A DNA stretch of 64,000 nt, taken from positions 186,001 through 250,000 of the forward strand of contig NZ_JAKKFD010000002.1 of NCBI RefSeq assembly GCF_022229005.1, given 5' to 3'. The notes beneath the pieces are model-generated. The model saw only the letters and a list, made by a program, of their open reading frames with translations. It made no database searches and was not told the DNA's origin. The number at the start of each line of letters is the position of its first letter. Position 1 is the stretch's first letter. This stretch comes from Micromonospora trifolii (GTDB lineage: Bacteria; Actinomycetota; Actinomycetes; Mycobacteriales; Micromonosporaceae). Positions 36,507 to 46,423 of the stretch are shown one piece after another. Position numbers and translations under genes: made by a program.

Positions 36507-37495
36507 GCGCTGGGCTGGTCGGCATCGGCCTACAGTCCGACAAGTCCGCCGACGAGTACGCGGAGCTGGCCGAGCTGACCGAGCGGCACGGCTTCGACGT
36601 GCTGTCGGTCTTCGGTGACCTGATGTACCAACCGCCGATCTTCCCGCTGCTGGTGGCGGCCCGGCACACCCGGCGGATCCGCCTGGGCGCGGCGTGCCTC
36701 AACCCGTTCACCATGCACCCGGTGGAGGTCGCCGGTCAGGTGGCCGCGCTGGACCTGGCCTCGCGGGGTCGGGCCTACCTGGGCCTGGCCCGGGGCACCT
36801 GGCTCAACGAGATCGGTGTGCCGCAGGTCCGTCCGATCCGGCGCATCGTCGAGACGGTCGCCGTCGTACGGCTGCTGCTCGCCGGCGACGACAGCGGTTT
36901 CCAGGGTGGCGAGTTCACCGTCGCGCCGGGCACGTCGCTGCGGTACACGCCGGCCCGTGCCGACGTGCCGGTCCTCGTCGGCACCTGGGGGCGGCAGACC
37001 GCGCGGGCAGCGGCCGGCTTCGCCGGCGAGGTCAAGGTCGGCGGGTCGGCCAACCCGGCGATGGCCCGGATGATGCGCGCCTGGCTGGACGACGCGGCCG
37101 GCGCGGACCGGGACAGGACGGGTGTCGTGCTCGGCGCGGTCACCGTCGTCGACGAGGACGGTGCGCTGGCGCGCCGGGTGGCCCGCCGCGAGGTGGCCAT
37201 GTACCTGGCGGTGGTCGCCGCCCTCGACCCGACGATCGAGGTGGACCCGGAGCTGCTGGCCCGGATCCAGCAGCACGTCGGCCGCCGGGAGGACGACCTG
37301 GCTGGCGCGCTGATCGGCGACGACCTGCTCGATCTGTTCGCCTTCTCCGGCACACCCGAGCATGTCGCGGGGCAGGCCGCGGCGGTGTTCGACGCCGGGG
37401 CGAGTCGGGTGGAGTTCGGCACCCCGCACGGGTTGACGCCGCACGGCGGCATCGACCTGCTCGGCCGGCGGGTGCTCCCACTGTTACGGGCGTGA
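36503..37495 (+). CDS. LLM class F420-dependent oxidoreductase
   Basis: 330 aa, GTG start overlapping the previous stop (GTGA). Luciferase-like TIM-barrel: GIGLQSDKSADEYAELAELTERHGFDVLSVFGDLMYQPPIFPLL at the N-terminus, and RGRAYLGLARGTWLNEIGV, typical of F420-using methylenetetrahydromethanopterin-reductase-like enzymes. It would reduce or oxidise a product of the operon with coenzyme F420. Last gene of the operon. Confidence 0.88.
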   Translation: MSAGLVGIGLQSDKSADEYAELAELTERHGFDVLSVFGDLMYQPPIFPLLVAARHTRRIRLGAACLNPFTMHPVEVAGQVAALDLASRGRAYLGLARGTWLNEIGVPQVRPIRRIVETVAVVRLLLAGDDSGFQGGEFTVAPGTSLRYTPARADVPVLVGTWGRQTARAAAGFAGEVKVGGSANPAMARMMRAWLDDAAGADRDRTGVVLGAVTVVDEDGALARRVARREVAMYLAVVAALDPTIEVDPELLARIQQHVGRREDDLAGALIGDDLLDLFAFSGTPEHVAGQAAAVFDAGASRVEFGTPHGLTPHGGIDLLGRRVLPLLRA

Positions 37496-37596
37496 AAACC
37501 TCCTCGTCGAAGGCTCCCCGAAGATCGTTCACCTGCATATGATCTTGCCGAAGTCGTCCGAAGAGGCGGGTTCGTCCACATTAGACGAGGAGCAAC

Positions 37597-40500
37597 ATGC
37601 TCAGGAAAACGCGATGGCTGTTGGCCGTCGCCGTCACGGCCACGACCCTGACCGCCCTACCGGGCGGCGCCGCCACGGCCGGACCCAGCGACATCGGCCA
37701 GACCGGCGCACCCGCAGCCTCGGCCGACGGAAAGACGCACACCGTCACCCTGCTGACCGGGGACGTGGTGACCGTACGGGACACCGGATCGGGCTGCCCA
37801 CAGGCCACGGTGCGGCCGGCCGACGAGAACGCGGTGATCCACCAGAGCTGCGGCCCCGACGGTCACCTGCACGTCGTCCCCGCCCGCCTCGCGTCTCAGA
37901 TTGGCCCGGTCCTCGACCCCGACCTGTTCGACGTCACCACGCTGATCGCCGACGGCTACGACGACGACAACTCCGCCGAGCTGCCGCTCATCGTGCAGCC
38001 CGCCACCGCGTCCGCCCGGGTGGCCGCGCTCGGTGACGTGCAGCCGCTGCCCAGCATCGGGGCGGTCGCCGGCCGCGTACCCAAGAAGAGCCCGGCCACG
38101 ACGAAGCTCGCGACCAACTCGCTGCTCGCCGGCGCGAAGAAGGTCTGGCTCGACCGCAAGGTCCGGGCCACCGCCCTGACCGGCGGTGGGCGCCCCACCG
38201 GCCTGGACCGCAACCTGGGTCAGATCGCCGCGCCGGACGCCTGGAAGGCCGGCTGGACCGGCACTGGCGTCCGCGTCGCGGTGCTCGACACCGGCGCCGA
38301 CTTCACCCACCCGGACCTGGTCGGCCGGGTCGCCGAGAAGGCCGACTTCACCGTCGAGGGCGGCGACGCCGTCGACCACAACGGCCACGGTACGCACGTC
38401 GCCTCCACCATCGCCGGCAGCGGCGCTGCCGCCCACGGTCAGCGTCGCGGCGTGGCGCCGGACGCCAAGCTGGTGATCGGCAAGGTTCTCGACGACCACG
38501 GCTACGGCGACGACTCCGGCATCATCGCCGCCATGGAGTGGGCCGCCACCCGGGCCGACGTCATCAACATGAGCCTCGGCGGCAGCGACCCGGACGACGG
38601 CAACGACCCCATGTCGCTCGCCATCGACGGTCTGAGCAGGTCCACCGGCGCGCTCTTCGTCATCGCCGCCGGCAACAGCGGCGCCGCGATCTCCTCGCCG
38701 GGCTCGGCCGCCACCGCGCTGACCGTCGGCGCTGTCGACCGCAACGACAAGCTCGCCGACTTCTCCAGCCGGGGGCCGCTGGTCACCAGCAACGTGGCCA
38801 AGCCGGAACTGGTCGCGCCCGGTGTCGACATCGTCGCCGCCCGGGCCGCCGGCACCAACCTCCAGGACCCGATCGACAGGTACTACGAGGCGATCAGCGG
38901 CACCTCGATGGCGAGCCCGCACGTTGCGGGCGCCGCCGCGCTGCTCGCCCAGCGCCACCCGGACTGGACCGGTGAGCGGCTCAAGGCCGCCCTCGTCGGC
39001 GCTGCCGACCCGCTCAGCGGCATCGACCCGTACGCCGTCGGCGCCGGTCGGCTCAACGCTGCCCGGGCCCTCGGCGGCCCCACCAGCGACCAGCCGGTGG
39101 TCAACCTCGGCACCTTCGCCTACCCGCAGTCCGGGACCAGCGAGACGAAGCTGAGCTGGACCGGTGAGTCGACGGCCGTTCTCGACCTCGACGTGTCGAT
39201 CGTCAACCACGACGGCCAGCCGGTGCCGCGCGGCGCGGTGTCGCTCTCGACGAGCCGGCTGACGCTCAAGCACGGCACCACCGCCGCCGCCACCCTGCGG
39301 GTCAACCGTGCGGCGCTGGCCGCCCGACCCGGCTTCTACCTGGCCACCGTCACCGCCCGTTCCGGCCGCAAGCTGGTCGCGACGACCCCGGTGAGCTTCT
39401 CCGTCGAGCAGCCCAGCTACGACCTGACGATCCAGACGAAGCCGCTGCCGGGCCTGAAGGACGGCGCGGAGAGCTGGATCAACCTGATGGTCACCAACCT
39501 CACCGACCCGCTGATCTACTACGGCGGCGCGGGCGGTGCACCCGGAGACACCTTCACGCTGCGGGTACCGGCCGGCCGGTACGCGATCCTCGGCTCGTCC
39601 GTCGCCTACTACGTCGACAGTGACGTGTTGGAGACGACGCTCGCCGCCGAGGCCGACCTGGACGTGCGCGGCGCCCGGAGCGTGACGCTCGACCCGGCGC
39701 GGGCCAAGCCGGTGACGGCGACTGTCGACGGGGTGCCCACCACGCCCACCCGGACCGACTTCACAAACGTCCAGACCGCGCCGAACGGCCTGTCCTGGTG
39801 GCACCAGATCAGCGGGTACGGGGCCAAGACGACGGTCCGCACCACAGCGCTGCCCAAGCCCACCGTCGGCTCCCGGCGCACCTGGGCGGCCGTCAACCTG
39901 GACTCGCCGGCCGGCACCGCCAAGCCGTACCGCTACAACCTGGTGCACGAGTACGCGGGCGGCGTGCCGGCCGACCCCGCCTTCCGGGTCAACAAGACCG
40001 AGCAGGCCAAGCTCGCCCGGATCGACGAGCGCTTCCACCAGACGGATTCGCCGGGGATGCTCACCCAACTGGTCCGTACCGGCATGACGCGCGACGGGGT
40101 GGGGATCACCCAGACCCACGAGGGCAACCTGCCGCCGTACCGGACCGACTACCTCTCGCCCGACATCCTCTGGGCCGACCAGGGCGTCTACGGCGGGCTG
40201 GCCGCCGACGAGGCACCCCGCAGCTACCAGCCGGGCAGCCGGCAGACCAAGATCTGGGCGCGTCAGCCCCTGCACTCCGACTGGTACGACGACCCGGCCG
40301 GGGCCGAGTGGAGCTGCGCCACAGCGCCGTCGCGGACCCGGGGCAACCTGCACCTCGACCTGGTCTCGCTGACCGACAAGCACCAGCGGGCCGACTGCCT
40401 CCAGGGCGAGGCGATCGGCGTGAAGCGCAAGCTGTCGCTGTACCGCAACGGCAAGCTGGTCGACGAGCGGTCCGGCCCGTACGGCGACTTCACCGTCGCG

Positions 40501-40938
40501 CAGTCGATGGCCGACTACCGGGTGACCCTCGACGTCGACACGAGCCTGATCCTGCCGATCTCGACGACTGTCAACACCTCGTGGACGTTCCGGTCCGCCG
40601 GCCCCGACGGGACCGGGAGTGTGCCGTTGCCGCTGCTCGCTGTCGACTACGCCCTGCCGATGGACGACAACAACCACCCGGTCGACGGAACGGCCGAACT
40701 GGCCGTCCGGCAGGCGCACGGTGTGAAGACGCAGAAGGTGACGTCGTTCCAGGTCTGGACCTCGACCGACGACGGCGCCACCTGGAAGTCGGCCCGGGTC
40801 ACCGGCAGCGGCGACAGCTACCGGGTCGCGCTGCCGAAGGCCGCTACCGGGCAGGCCGTGTCGCTACGGGTGAAGGCCGCCGCCAACGGCGGTAGCGGAA
40901 TCGACCAGACCATCATCCGGGCGTACCACGCCGGCTGA
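37597..40938 (+). CDS. Large secreted subtilisin-like serine protease (S8)
   Basis: 1113 aa. Sec signal peptide (RKTRWLLAVAVTATTLTALPGGAATA). A likely propeptide runs to about residue 200, then a subtilase domain with Asp231 (AVLDTGAD), His264 (NGHGTHVAS), Asn360 (AAGNSG) and Ser437 (SGTSMASPHVAG). The remaining ~630 residues have beta-sandwich-like patterns but no domain I can name; one Cys pair (SCATAPSRTR... and DCLQGE) occurs near residues 908-930. Free-standing gene with a perfect terminator. Likely a scavenging extracellular protease. Confidence 0.9.
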   Translation: MLRKTRWLLAVAVTATTLTALPGGAATAGPSDIGQTGAPAASADGKTHTVTLLTGDVVTVRDTGSGCPQATVRPADENAVIHQSCGPDGHLHVVPARLASQIGPVLDPDLFDVTTLIADGYDDDNSAELPLIVQPATASARVAALGDVQPLPSIGAVAGRVPKKSPATTKLATNSLLAGAKKVWLDRKVRATALTGGGRPTGLDRNLGQIAAPDAWKAGWTGTGVRVAVLDTGADFTHPDLVGRVAEKADFTVEGGDAVDHNGHGTHVASTIAGSGAAAHGQRRGVAPDAKLVIGKVLDDHGYGDDSGIIAAMEWAATRADVINMSLGGSDPDDGNDPMSLAIDGLSRSTGALFVIAAGNSGAAISSPGSAATALTVGAVDRNDKLADFSSRGPLVTSNVAKPELVAPGVDIVAARAAGTNLQDPIDRYYEAISGTSMASPHVAGAAALLAQRHPDWTGERLKAALVGAADPLSGIDPYAVGAGRLNAARALGGPTSDQPVVNLGTFAYPQSGTSETKLSWTGESTAVLDLDVSIVNHDGQPVPRGAVSLSTSRLTLKHGTTAAATLRVNRAALAARPGFYLATVTARSGRKLVATTPVSFSVEQPSYDLTIQTKPLPGLKDGAESWINLMVTNLTDPLIYYGGAGGAPGDTFTLRVPAGRYAILGSSVAYYVDSDVLETTLAAEADLDVRGARSVTLDPARAKPVTATVDGVPTTPTRTDFTNVQTAPNGLSWWHQISGYGAKTTVRTTALPKPTVGSRRTWAAVNLDSPAGTAKPYRYNLVHEYAGGVPADPAFRVNKTEQAKLARIDERFHQTDSPGMLTQLVRTGMTRDGVGITQTHEGNLPPYRTDYLSPDILWADQGVYGGLAADEAPRSYQPGSRQTKIWARQPLHSDWYDDPAGAEWSCATAPSRTRGNLHLDLVSLTDKHQRADCLQGEAIGVKRKLSLYRNGKLVDERSGPYGDFTVAQSMADYRVTLDVDTSLILPISTTVNTSWTFRSAGPDGTGSVPLPLLAVDYALPMDDNNHPVDGTAELAVRQAHGVKTQKVTSFQVWTSTDDGATWKSARVTGSGDSYRVALPKAATGQAVSLRVKAAANGGSGIDQTIIRAYHAG

Positions 40939-40947
40939 TCGTCGACG

Positions 40948-40991
40948 CTGTGGTGCGGCCCGGCTCCGGCCGGGTCGCACCACAGTTTTTT
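40948..40991 (+). terminator. Rho-independent terminator of the subtilase gene
   Basis: 17-bp stem CTGTGGTGCGGCCCGGC / GCCGGGTCGCACCACAG with a single G-U pair and a TCCG loop, followed by TTTTTTG: a classical intrinsic terminator, rare in this GC-rich window. Confidence 0.93.
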
Positions 40992-41067
40992 GTGTCGCGG
41001 TGTCGATCCGGCCCCACCTCGTTCGTCGTGAGGGGGAACCGCCACGTCGACAACGAGAGGCACGCCC

Positions 41068-41715
41068 ATGACGATCGTCGCCGAGACATCGCTGCGCCGA
41101 ACCCTCTTCCTTCTGGGCTGCGGCACGGTCGCCGGCCTGCTCTTCCCCGTCCTGTCGTTCGGGCAGGCGTTCACCCGGTCCGGATTCGACCTGCGCCGGC
41201 ACGCGATCAGCTCACTCACCCTCGGCGACCTCGGCTGGTTGCAGGTCATCGCGTTCGTGAGCACCGGCGTGCTGGCCGTCGCCTTCGCGGTGGGCCTGTG
41301 GCAGGCGCTGCGACCGGGTCGGGCCGGCACCGCGGTGCCGGTACTTGTCGGTGTGTACGGGGTGGCGATGGTCGGCGGCGGGATCTTCGTGCCCGATCCC
41401 GCGCTCGGCTGGCCACCCGGAGCCCCGGCGGGGATGCCCGAGCAGGCCAGCACGGGCAGCGTCCTGCACACGGTGTGCGGCGCGGCGGCGTTCCTGTCGC
41501 TGATCGCGGCCGGCCTGCTGCTCGCTCGACGGTTCGCCGGCCAGGGGGACCGGGGCTGGGCGCTCTACAGCGCCACCAGCGGTGCCGTCGCGCTCGTGCT
41601 CACCGCCCTGCCGTGGAGCGAGGGGAGTGCGAGCATCCGCTTCGCCGTCGGGGCGGTGCTCATCTCGGGGTGGCTCGTGGCGCTCTCCTGGCGAACACGC
41701 GACGAGGTCGCCTGA
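41068..41715 (+). CDS. DUF998 family membrane protein
   Basis: 215 aa with six hydrophobic segments and the DUF998 opening 'LFLLGCGTVAGLLFPVLSFGQAFTRSGFDLRRHAISSLTLGDLGWLQVIAF'. Function unknown. The ATG follows a CACGCCC stretch without a strong ribosome site. It shares direction with the following DUF1801 gene, 44 bp away. Confidence 0.85.
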   Translation: MTIVAETSLRRTLFLLGCGTVAGLLFPVLSFGQAFTRSGFDLRRHAISSLTLGDLGWLQVIAFVSTGVLAVAFAVGLWQALRPGRAGTAVPVLVGVYGVAMVGGGIFVPDPALGWPPGAPAGMPEQASTGSVLHTVCGAAAFLSLIAAGLLLARRFAGQGDRGWALYSATSGAVALVLTALPWSEGSASIRFAVGAVLISGWLVALSWRTRDEVA

Positions 41716-41759
41716 CCGCTGGGGCGATTCTCGTCGTAGGCAGCTGACAGCATCACGTC

Positions 41760-42203
41760 ATGGCCACAGCGAAGCAGCCAGCAGCCGTTCCGACAGTGAT
41801 CAGCGTCGACGACTTCCTGGCCGGTAATCCCGACGAACGCAGGCGGGCCGACGCGGGGCGGCTCCGCGCGATCATGGGTGAGCTGACCGGTGAGCCGGCG
41901 GTGATGTGGGGCGCGAGCATCGTCGGCTTCGGCAGCTACCACTACACCTACGAGAGCGGGCGTAGTGGCGACGCGCCACTGGTGGGTTTCTCGCCGCGCA
42001 GACAGAACCTCGTCCTCTACCTCACCGGCGGCGGTCTCGAGGAGCGGGACGCCGCGCTCCTCGCCCGGCTTGGCCCGCACCGCGAGGGCAAGGGGTGCAT
42101 CTACCTGAGGCGGCTCGACGACGTCGACGAGAGCGTGCTGCGGCAGCTGATCGAGCGCACCGTCGAGGTGCACAGGGGCGTCGACCGGGCCAGCCGCGGA
42201 TGA
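41760..42203 (+). CDS. DUF1801 domain protein
   Basis: 147 aa. YdhG-like fold with MGELTGEPAVMWGASIVGFGSYHYTYESGR and GKGCIYLRRLDDVDESVLRQLI, characteristic of DUF1801 proteins, some of which are induced in stress or bind small ligands. Function unproven. Ends 10 bp from the convergent DUF2231-like gene. Confidence 0.85.
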   Translation: MATAKQPAAVPTVISVDDFLAGNPDERRRADAGRLRAIMGELTGEPAVMWGASIVGFGSYHYTYESGRSGDAPLVGFSPRRQNLVLYLTGGGLEERDAALLARLGPHREGKGCIYLRRLDDVDESVLRQLIERTVEVHRGVDRASRG

Positions 42204-42213
42204 GCCGCCGACG

Positions 42214-42696
42214 TCACTGGCCCTCCCAGACCGCCTTCGCCCCGGAGTCGCCGGTGCGGAACACGTAATACACGGTGACGGCGGCGGCCACCAGCGACAA
42301 CACCTGCAACGCCGGGGTCAGCAGTCGGGGACGCGCACCCTCGGCGGGTCGCGGCGGGACGAGCCGGACCAGTGCCAGGGCCACCACCCCCAACCCGATG
42401 CTGGCGTAGAGCGTGATGTCGCCGAACTCCTGGTGCGCCTCCAGTTTCGGGAGGAACTCGGGGGTGACCCGGTTGGCGGCGCGCATCCGCTCCAGGAAGG
42501 CGTCGCCGGAGAGCTTCGTCAGCAGGGCGGCGACCGGCGCACCCACGGCGAGCAGCCCCAGCACCCACCGGGTGTGCGGCCGGATCGGCGGGACGAACGC
42601 GTAACCGACAGTCAGCAGGGCCAGCAACGGCACGAACACGACAGCGGCGTGCAGCAGCAGAGGGTGGGCCGGGATGCCCATGAACTCCTCGAACAT
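42214..42696 (-). CDS. DUF2231 family membrane protein
   Basis: 160 aa from ATG 42696, with GGAGGAG upstream. Four predicted transmembrane helices; starts MFEEFMGIPAHPLLLHAAVVFVPL, the His-containing opening of DUF2231 proteins, a family of unknown function sometimes linked to haem or redox proteins. Transcribed alone. Confidence 0.8.
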   Translation of the reverse strand: MFEEFMGIPAHPLLLHAAVVFVPLLALLTVGYAFVPPIRPHTRWVLGLLAVGAPVAALLTKLSGDAFLERMRAANRVTPEFLPKLEAHQEFGDITLYASIGLGVVALALVRLVPPRPAEGARPRLLTPALQVLSLVAAAVTVYYVFRTGDSGAKAVWEGQ

Positions 42697-42788
42697 TGGC
42701 GTCTCCTCCGGTGACATCGGCCTGGACGTTGATCGTCCACACGGGGACGCTATCGGTACCACGCGGGCGTGTCATCCTCGTCGATCGC

Positions 42789-44015
42789 TCACCTGTCGCA
42801 GCGCAGCGCGGCCAGGTCGACAGCGTCCGCCATCGCCTGCATTCCCTTGTCGTTCGGGTGGACGTGATCCCCGCTGTCGAAGAACGGCAGCAGCGCCTGC
42901 GGGTCGTACGGGCTGCGGGTGATCCGGTCGAAGTCGACAACGGCGTCGAACACGCCGCTGTGCCGGATCCACTCGTTGACGCCCTGCCGCACTGCCTCAC
43001 CGGCCGCGTCGTACTCCGGCCAGCCCTTGTACGCCATCACCGTCGCCCCGACGACACACGTGCCGGCCGCGTGCGCCCGGTCGGCCAGCTGCCGATAACC
43101 AGTGGTCAGGTCGTCCACTGTCACGCCGGTGTGGGCCTTGATGTCGTTGATGCCCTCGTACACGAAGACCGTGTCGACCCCGGGCTGGGAGAGCACGTCC
43201 CTGTCGAACCGGCGCAGCGCGGCCTCCCCGGCGCCGTCGGCGAGCACCTTGTTGCCGGAGATGCCGGCGTTGGCCACGCCCCTGACCGGGCTGTCCGGCG
43301 CGGCCTGGAGCCGTCGGGAGAGGTAGTCGGGCCAGCGTCGGTTCGCATCCGTGCTGGAGGCCCACCCGTCGGTGATGGAGTCGCCGAGGGCCACCACCGA
43401 CCCGGTCGCCGTGGACGTCCGCACGCTGACCGCGTCCAACCAGTACCAGGAGGTCATCGAGTCGGTCCAGTTGGTCGCCGCCTCCTCGGCGGCGTGGTCA
43501 CCGGCGGTCGCGTACGACGTCTGCATGGCCATGCCGTGCCCGCTCGTCGGGCCCTGCGCGCCGGTGACGTAGAGGCTCACCACGAGATTGCTCTGGGCGG
43601 CCAGCCTGCCCGGCAGCGGGTCGCTGAGGATCGTCTCACCGGCCGCGACGGTGACCGACGGCTGCTCACCGAACGTCAGCCGCCGGTTGCTGCCCCCGAC
43701 CAGCTCGGCGCCCTGCCGCTGCAAACCGGCGTACGCGCTGCTGAAGGTCACCGGATGCTCGCCGAAGGCGTTGGTGAGGCGGATCCGCAGGGTGTCCCCG
43801 CCGACGCTGGTGCGCACCACCAGCCGGTAGCCGCGCTCGGCGGGCCCGGCGCCCTGCCGGTCGGCACTGGCGGCCCAGGTGACAGCGAAGTGCCGGCCGG
43901 CACCGGCCGCCGGGTCGTGCCGCGTCCGCGCCTGTGCCGCCGAACCGACCAGGGGTAGGCAGAGCAGTGTGGCGACGGCGGCGGTCGCCCCGCGCCGGGC
44001 GAACCCGGCCCGCAT
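42789..44015 (-). CDS. Secreted SGNH/GDSL hydrolase
   Basis: 408 aa with a Sec signal peptide (RRGATAAVATLLCLPLVGSAAQA). An N-terminal beta-sandwich (residues ~40-190) precedes the SGNH catalytic domain: VALGDSITDGWAS (Ser), GISGNKVLADG (Gly/oxyanion), YEGINDI (Asn) and DHVHPNDKG (Asp/His). Probably a carbohydrate esterase that deacylates glycans. The ATG overlaps the stop of the GH95 gene by one base, so the two are translationally coupled. Confidence 0.9.
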   Translation of the reverse strand: MRAGFARRGATAAVATLLCLPLVGSAAQARTRHDPAAGAGRHFAVTWAASADRQGAGPAERGYRLVVRTSVGGDTLRIRLTNAFGEHPVTFSSAYAGLQRQGAELVGGSNRRLTFGEQPSVTVAAGETILSDPLPGRLAAQSNLVVSLYVTGAQGPTSGHGMAMQTSYATAGDHAAEEAATNWTDSMTSWYWLDAVSVRTSTATGSVVALGDSITDGWASSTDANRRWPDYLSRRLQAAPDSPVRGVANAGISGNKVLADGAGEAALRRFDRDVLSQPGVDTVFVYEGINDIKAHTGVTVDDLTTGYRQLADRAHAAGTCVVGATVMAYKGWPEYDAAGEAVRQGVNEWIRHSGVFDAVVDFDRITRSPYDPQALLPFFDSGDHVHPNDKGMQAMADAVDLAALRCDR

Positions 44016-46423
44016 CAGAGGTTCCTCAGGGTGACCGACTCGCCGGGGCGCACCGTGACCTGGCGGGACCTACCGTTGGCCAGGACGGTCGTGCTGCGGC
44101 CACCGACGCTGGTCAACCGCGCCTGGGTGACCCACCCGTCGCGCCAGCTGAGGTCGGCGGTGAAACCACCGCGTACGCCGACACCGGTCACCGAACCGGC
44201 GGACGCCCAGGCGGCGGGCAGCGCCGGCAGCAACTCGACGTGGCCGGGCCGGGAGTAGAGCAGCATCTCGACGATCGCGGCGGGGGTGCCGAGGTTCGCG
44301 TCGATCTGGAAGATGCCCCGTCCGGGGTTCGTCTCGTAGATGTCGAACAGGTTCATGGCGCTGCCGTTGCTGCCGTTGGTCGACGGCCGCAGGTTGTTGA
44401 CGATGAGCTGGTACGCCTTCTCCGCGTCCTTCAGCCGCGCCCAGCACAGGCTGCGCCACGCGTTGGCCCAGCCGAAGCTGTTCATCCCGCGCGCGGTGAG
44501 CAGGGCGGTGGCACCGGCGACGATCGCGGCGGGGGTGGAGCCGTCCGGGCGGATCCGGTCGCCGGGGAAGAGACCGATCAGGGGGGAGAGGTGCCGGTGC
44601 GTGGTCTCACCGAGGTTGTCCGGTGACATCCACTCCTGCAACCAGCCGGAGGTGGGGCTGACCTCGGGCAGGTAGAGGCGCTTGCGGAGCGCGTCGACGC
44701 TCCGGGCGTGGTCGGCGTCGCGGCCGAGCACCCGGGCGGCGGTGTGGTAGTTCTCGAAGAGGTTCCACACCAGCTCCTGGGAGTAGGTGTTGCCCCGGGT
44801 GTCCTGCGGCCCGTGCTCGGCCGACCAGTCCCGGTCGGCGACCAGCACCTCGCGCGCTGCGCCGGACGCGTCGGTGACGGTCGCGGTGACGAGTCGGGTC
44901 TCCCAGAACTCCACGGCACCCTTGATGACCGGGTAGATCTTCGCCAGGTAGCCGCGGTCCTGGGTGTACTCGTAGTGCTCGAACAGGTTCTGGCAGAGCC
45001 ACGCGTTGCCACTCGGGTGCCACCACCAGCCGCTCCCGCCGTACGGGTTGGTGGAGAAGGCGACGGCCCACCCGGCGACCCGGCCGCTGGTGTTGCGGAA
45101 CCGGTTGGTCGAGGTGTTGAAGAGCCGCTGGGTGACCTCGGTCCAGACCGGCAACTGCGCCACGCAGTAGTCCGCGTACGCGTCGAAGGTGTCGGTGAGG
45201 CCGGCCCGGTCGGCCGGCCAGTAGGTCATCTGGATGTTGACGTCGCTGTGGTAGTCGCCCATCCAGTCCGGGTCGTTGCCGTCCAGCCACGGGCCCTGCA
45301 AACCGATCGGCAGGCTGCCCCGCGAGCCGGAGATCAGCAGGTACCTGCCGAACTGGAGGTACGCGGCCTCCAGCTCCGGGTCGGGCACGTTGTCGCGCCA
45401 GCGCGCCTGCACCCGCTCCCAGGTGTCCAGTTTCCGTTGGCCGGTGGACGAGGGGCCGAGGTCGATGGCGAACCGTTCGAACGCCGGGCGGACGTCGGCG
45501 ACGTGGGTGTGCAGCAGTTCGCGGACCGACGCGCGCGCCGCGGCCAGGACCTTGTCCCGGGCCAGCCGTTGCGGCTGTGCCGATTCGTCGCGGAACCCGG
45601 TGGCGGCGGTCGGCGCGTAGTTGGTGCCGCCGCTGACGATGACTGTGAGGTCCCGGCAGTCGGCGAACGTGATCGACGTGCCGGTCACCGCGATCGTTCC
45701 GGTGCCGCTGCGCGCGGTGACGGCGGCACCGTAGCGCAGCCCGTTGGCGAAGGAGGCGCCGAACGACGCGTGCCGGCCGGTGGGGTCGGCGGTGGTGGAC
45801 TCGCCGTGGGTGCCGGCCAGGGAGACGGTGCCGGTGTACGTGCCGCCGCCCTGCGAGGTGAAGTGCGCGACGATGACGTCGTCCGGGCGGCTGGCGAAGA
45901 CCTCACGTCGGTAGCCGACCCCACCGATGTCGTACGCGGCGCTGACCAGGCCCTGCGCCAGGTCGAGGGTGCGACGGTAGCTGTCGACGGTGCCGAGGTC
46001 GTGCCCGGGAATGTCGACGGTGAGCGTGGCCAGCATGGTGAGCGAGCCGAAGTCCTCGCGCCCGTAGGGGAACTGGCCGTCGCCGTCGAGCGTGTCGTTG
46101 CGGCCACCGGTCCAGAGCGTCGCATCGGTGATCGTCAGGAACTCCCGGGACGGGTCGTTGCTGGCGAGCGCGCCGAGTCGGCCGTTGCCCACCGGCAGGC
46201 CCTGCTCGATCATCGAGGTGGCGGAGCCGGGTGCCTGCCACCAGAGCTGGTTCTTCGCGGCGACGTTCGGGGCGAGCATCGGCGACGTGGTGGGACGTCG
46301 GGGGGTGGGCGTGGCGGCGAAGGCGGGTAGGCCGCCGAGGGCGGTTGCCGCGCCGGCGGCGGCGGCCAGCCCGAGGAAGCCGCGACGGCTGGGGTGGTTG
46401 TCGCGCGTGCTGCGGATCTCCAT
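44015..46423 (-). CDS. Secreted GH95 alpha-L-fucosidase/galactosidase-type enzyme (Tat)
   Basis: 802 aa from ATG 46423. Tat signal SRRGFLGLAAAAGAATALGG. GH95 layout: N-terminal beta-sandwich starting NQLWWQAPGSATSMIEQGLPVGNGRLGAL, an (alpha/alpha)6 barrel with SDVNIQMTYWPA (Asn residues matching the catalytic-water site), a catalytic Glu candidate in WLQEWMSPDNLGE, and Asp in QIDANLG. Removes terminal alpha-1,2-fucose or related L-galactose from glycans. It follows the GH27 gene by 82 bp in the ROK-regulated operon. Confidence 0.9.
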   Translation of the reverse strand: MEIRSTRDNHPSRRGFLGLAAAAGAATALGGLPAFAATPTPRRPTTSPMLAPNVAAKNQLWWQAPGSATSMIEQGLPVGNGRLGALASNDPSREFLTITDATLWTGGRNDTLDGDGQFPYGREDFGSLTMLATLTVDIPGHDLGTVDSYRRTLDLAQGLVSAAYDIGGVGYRREVFASRPDDVIVAHFTSQGGGTYTGTVSLAGTHGESTTADPTGRHASFGASFANGLRYGAAVTARSGTGTIAVTGTSITFADCRDLTVIVSGGTNYAPTAATGFRDESAQPQRLARDKVLAAARASVRELLHTHVADVRPAFERFAIDLGPSSTGQRKLDTWERVQARWRDNVPDPELEAAYLQFGRYLLISGSRGSLPIGLQGPWLDGNDPDWMGDYHSDVNIQMTYWPADRAGLTDTFDAYADYCVAQLPVWTEVTQRLFNTSTNRFRNTSGRVAGWAVAFSTNPYGGSGWWWHPSGNAWLCQNLFEHYEYTQDRGYLAKIYPVIKGAVEFWETRLVTATVTDASGAAREVLVADRDWSAEHGPQDTRGNTYSQELVWNLFENYHTAARVLGRDADHARSVDALRKRLYLPEVSPTSGWLQEWMSPDNLGETTHRHLSPLIGLFPGDRIRPDGSTPAAIVAGATALLTARGMNSFGWANAWRSLCWARLKDAEKAYQLIVNNLRPSTNGSNGSAMNLFDIYETNPGRGIFQIDANLGTPAAIVEMLLYSRPGHVELLPALPAAWASAGSVTGVGVRGGFTADLSWRDGWVTQARLTSVGGRSTTVLANGRSRQVTVRPGESVTLRNL

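Noticed and set aside
37657..40719. A ~1020-codon open frame on the - strand opposite the subtilase
   Set aside because: Its composition (Val/Arg/Gly/Asp-rich, no motifs) is that of an antisense shadow of a GC-rich gene; the + strand has signal, catalytic triad and terminator.
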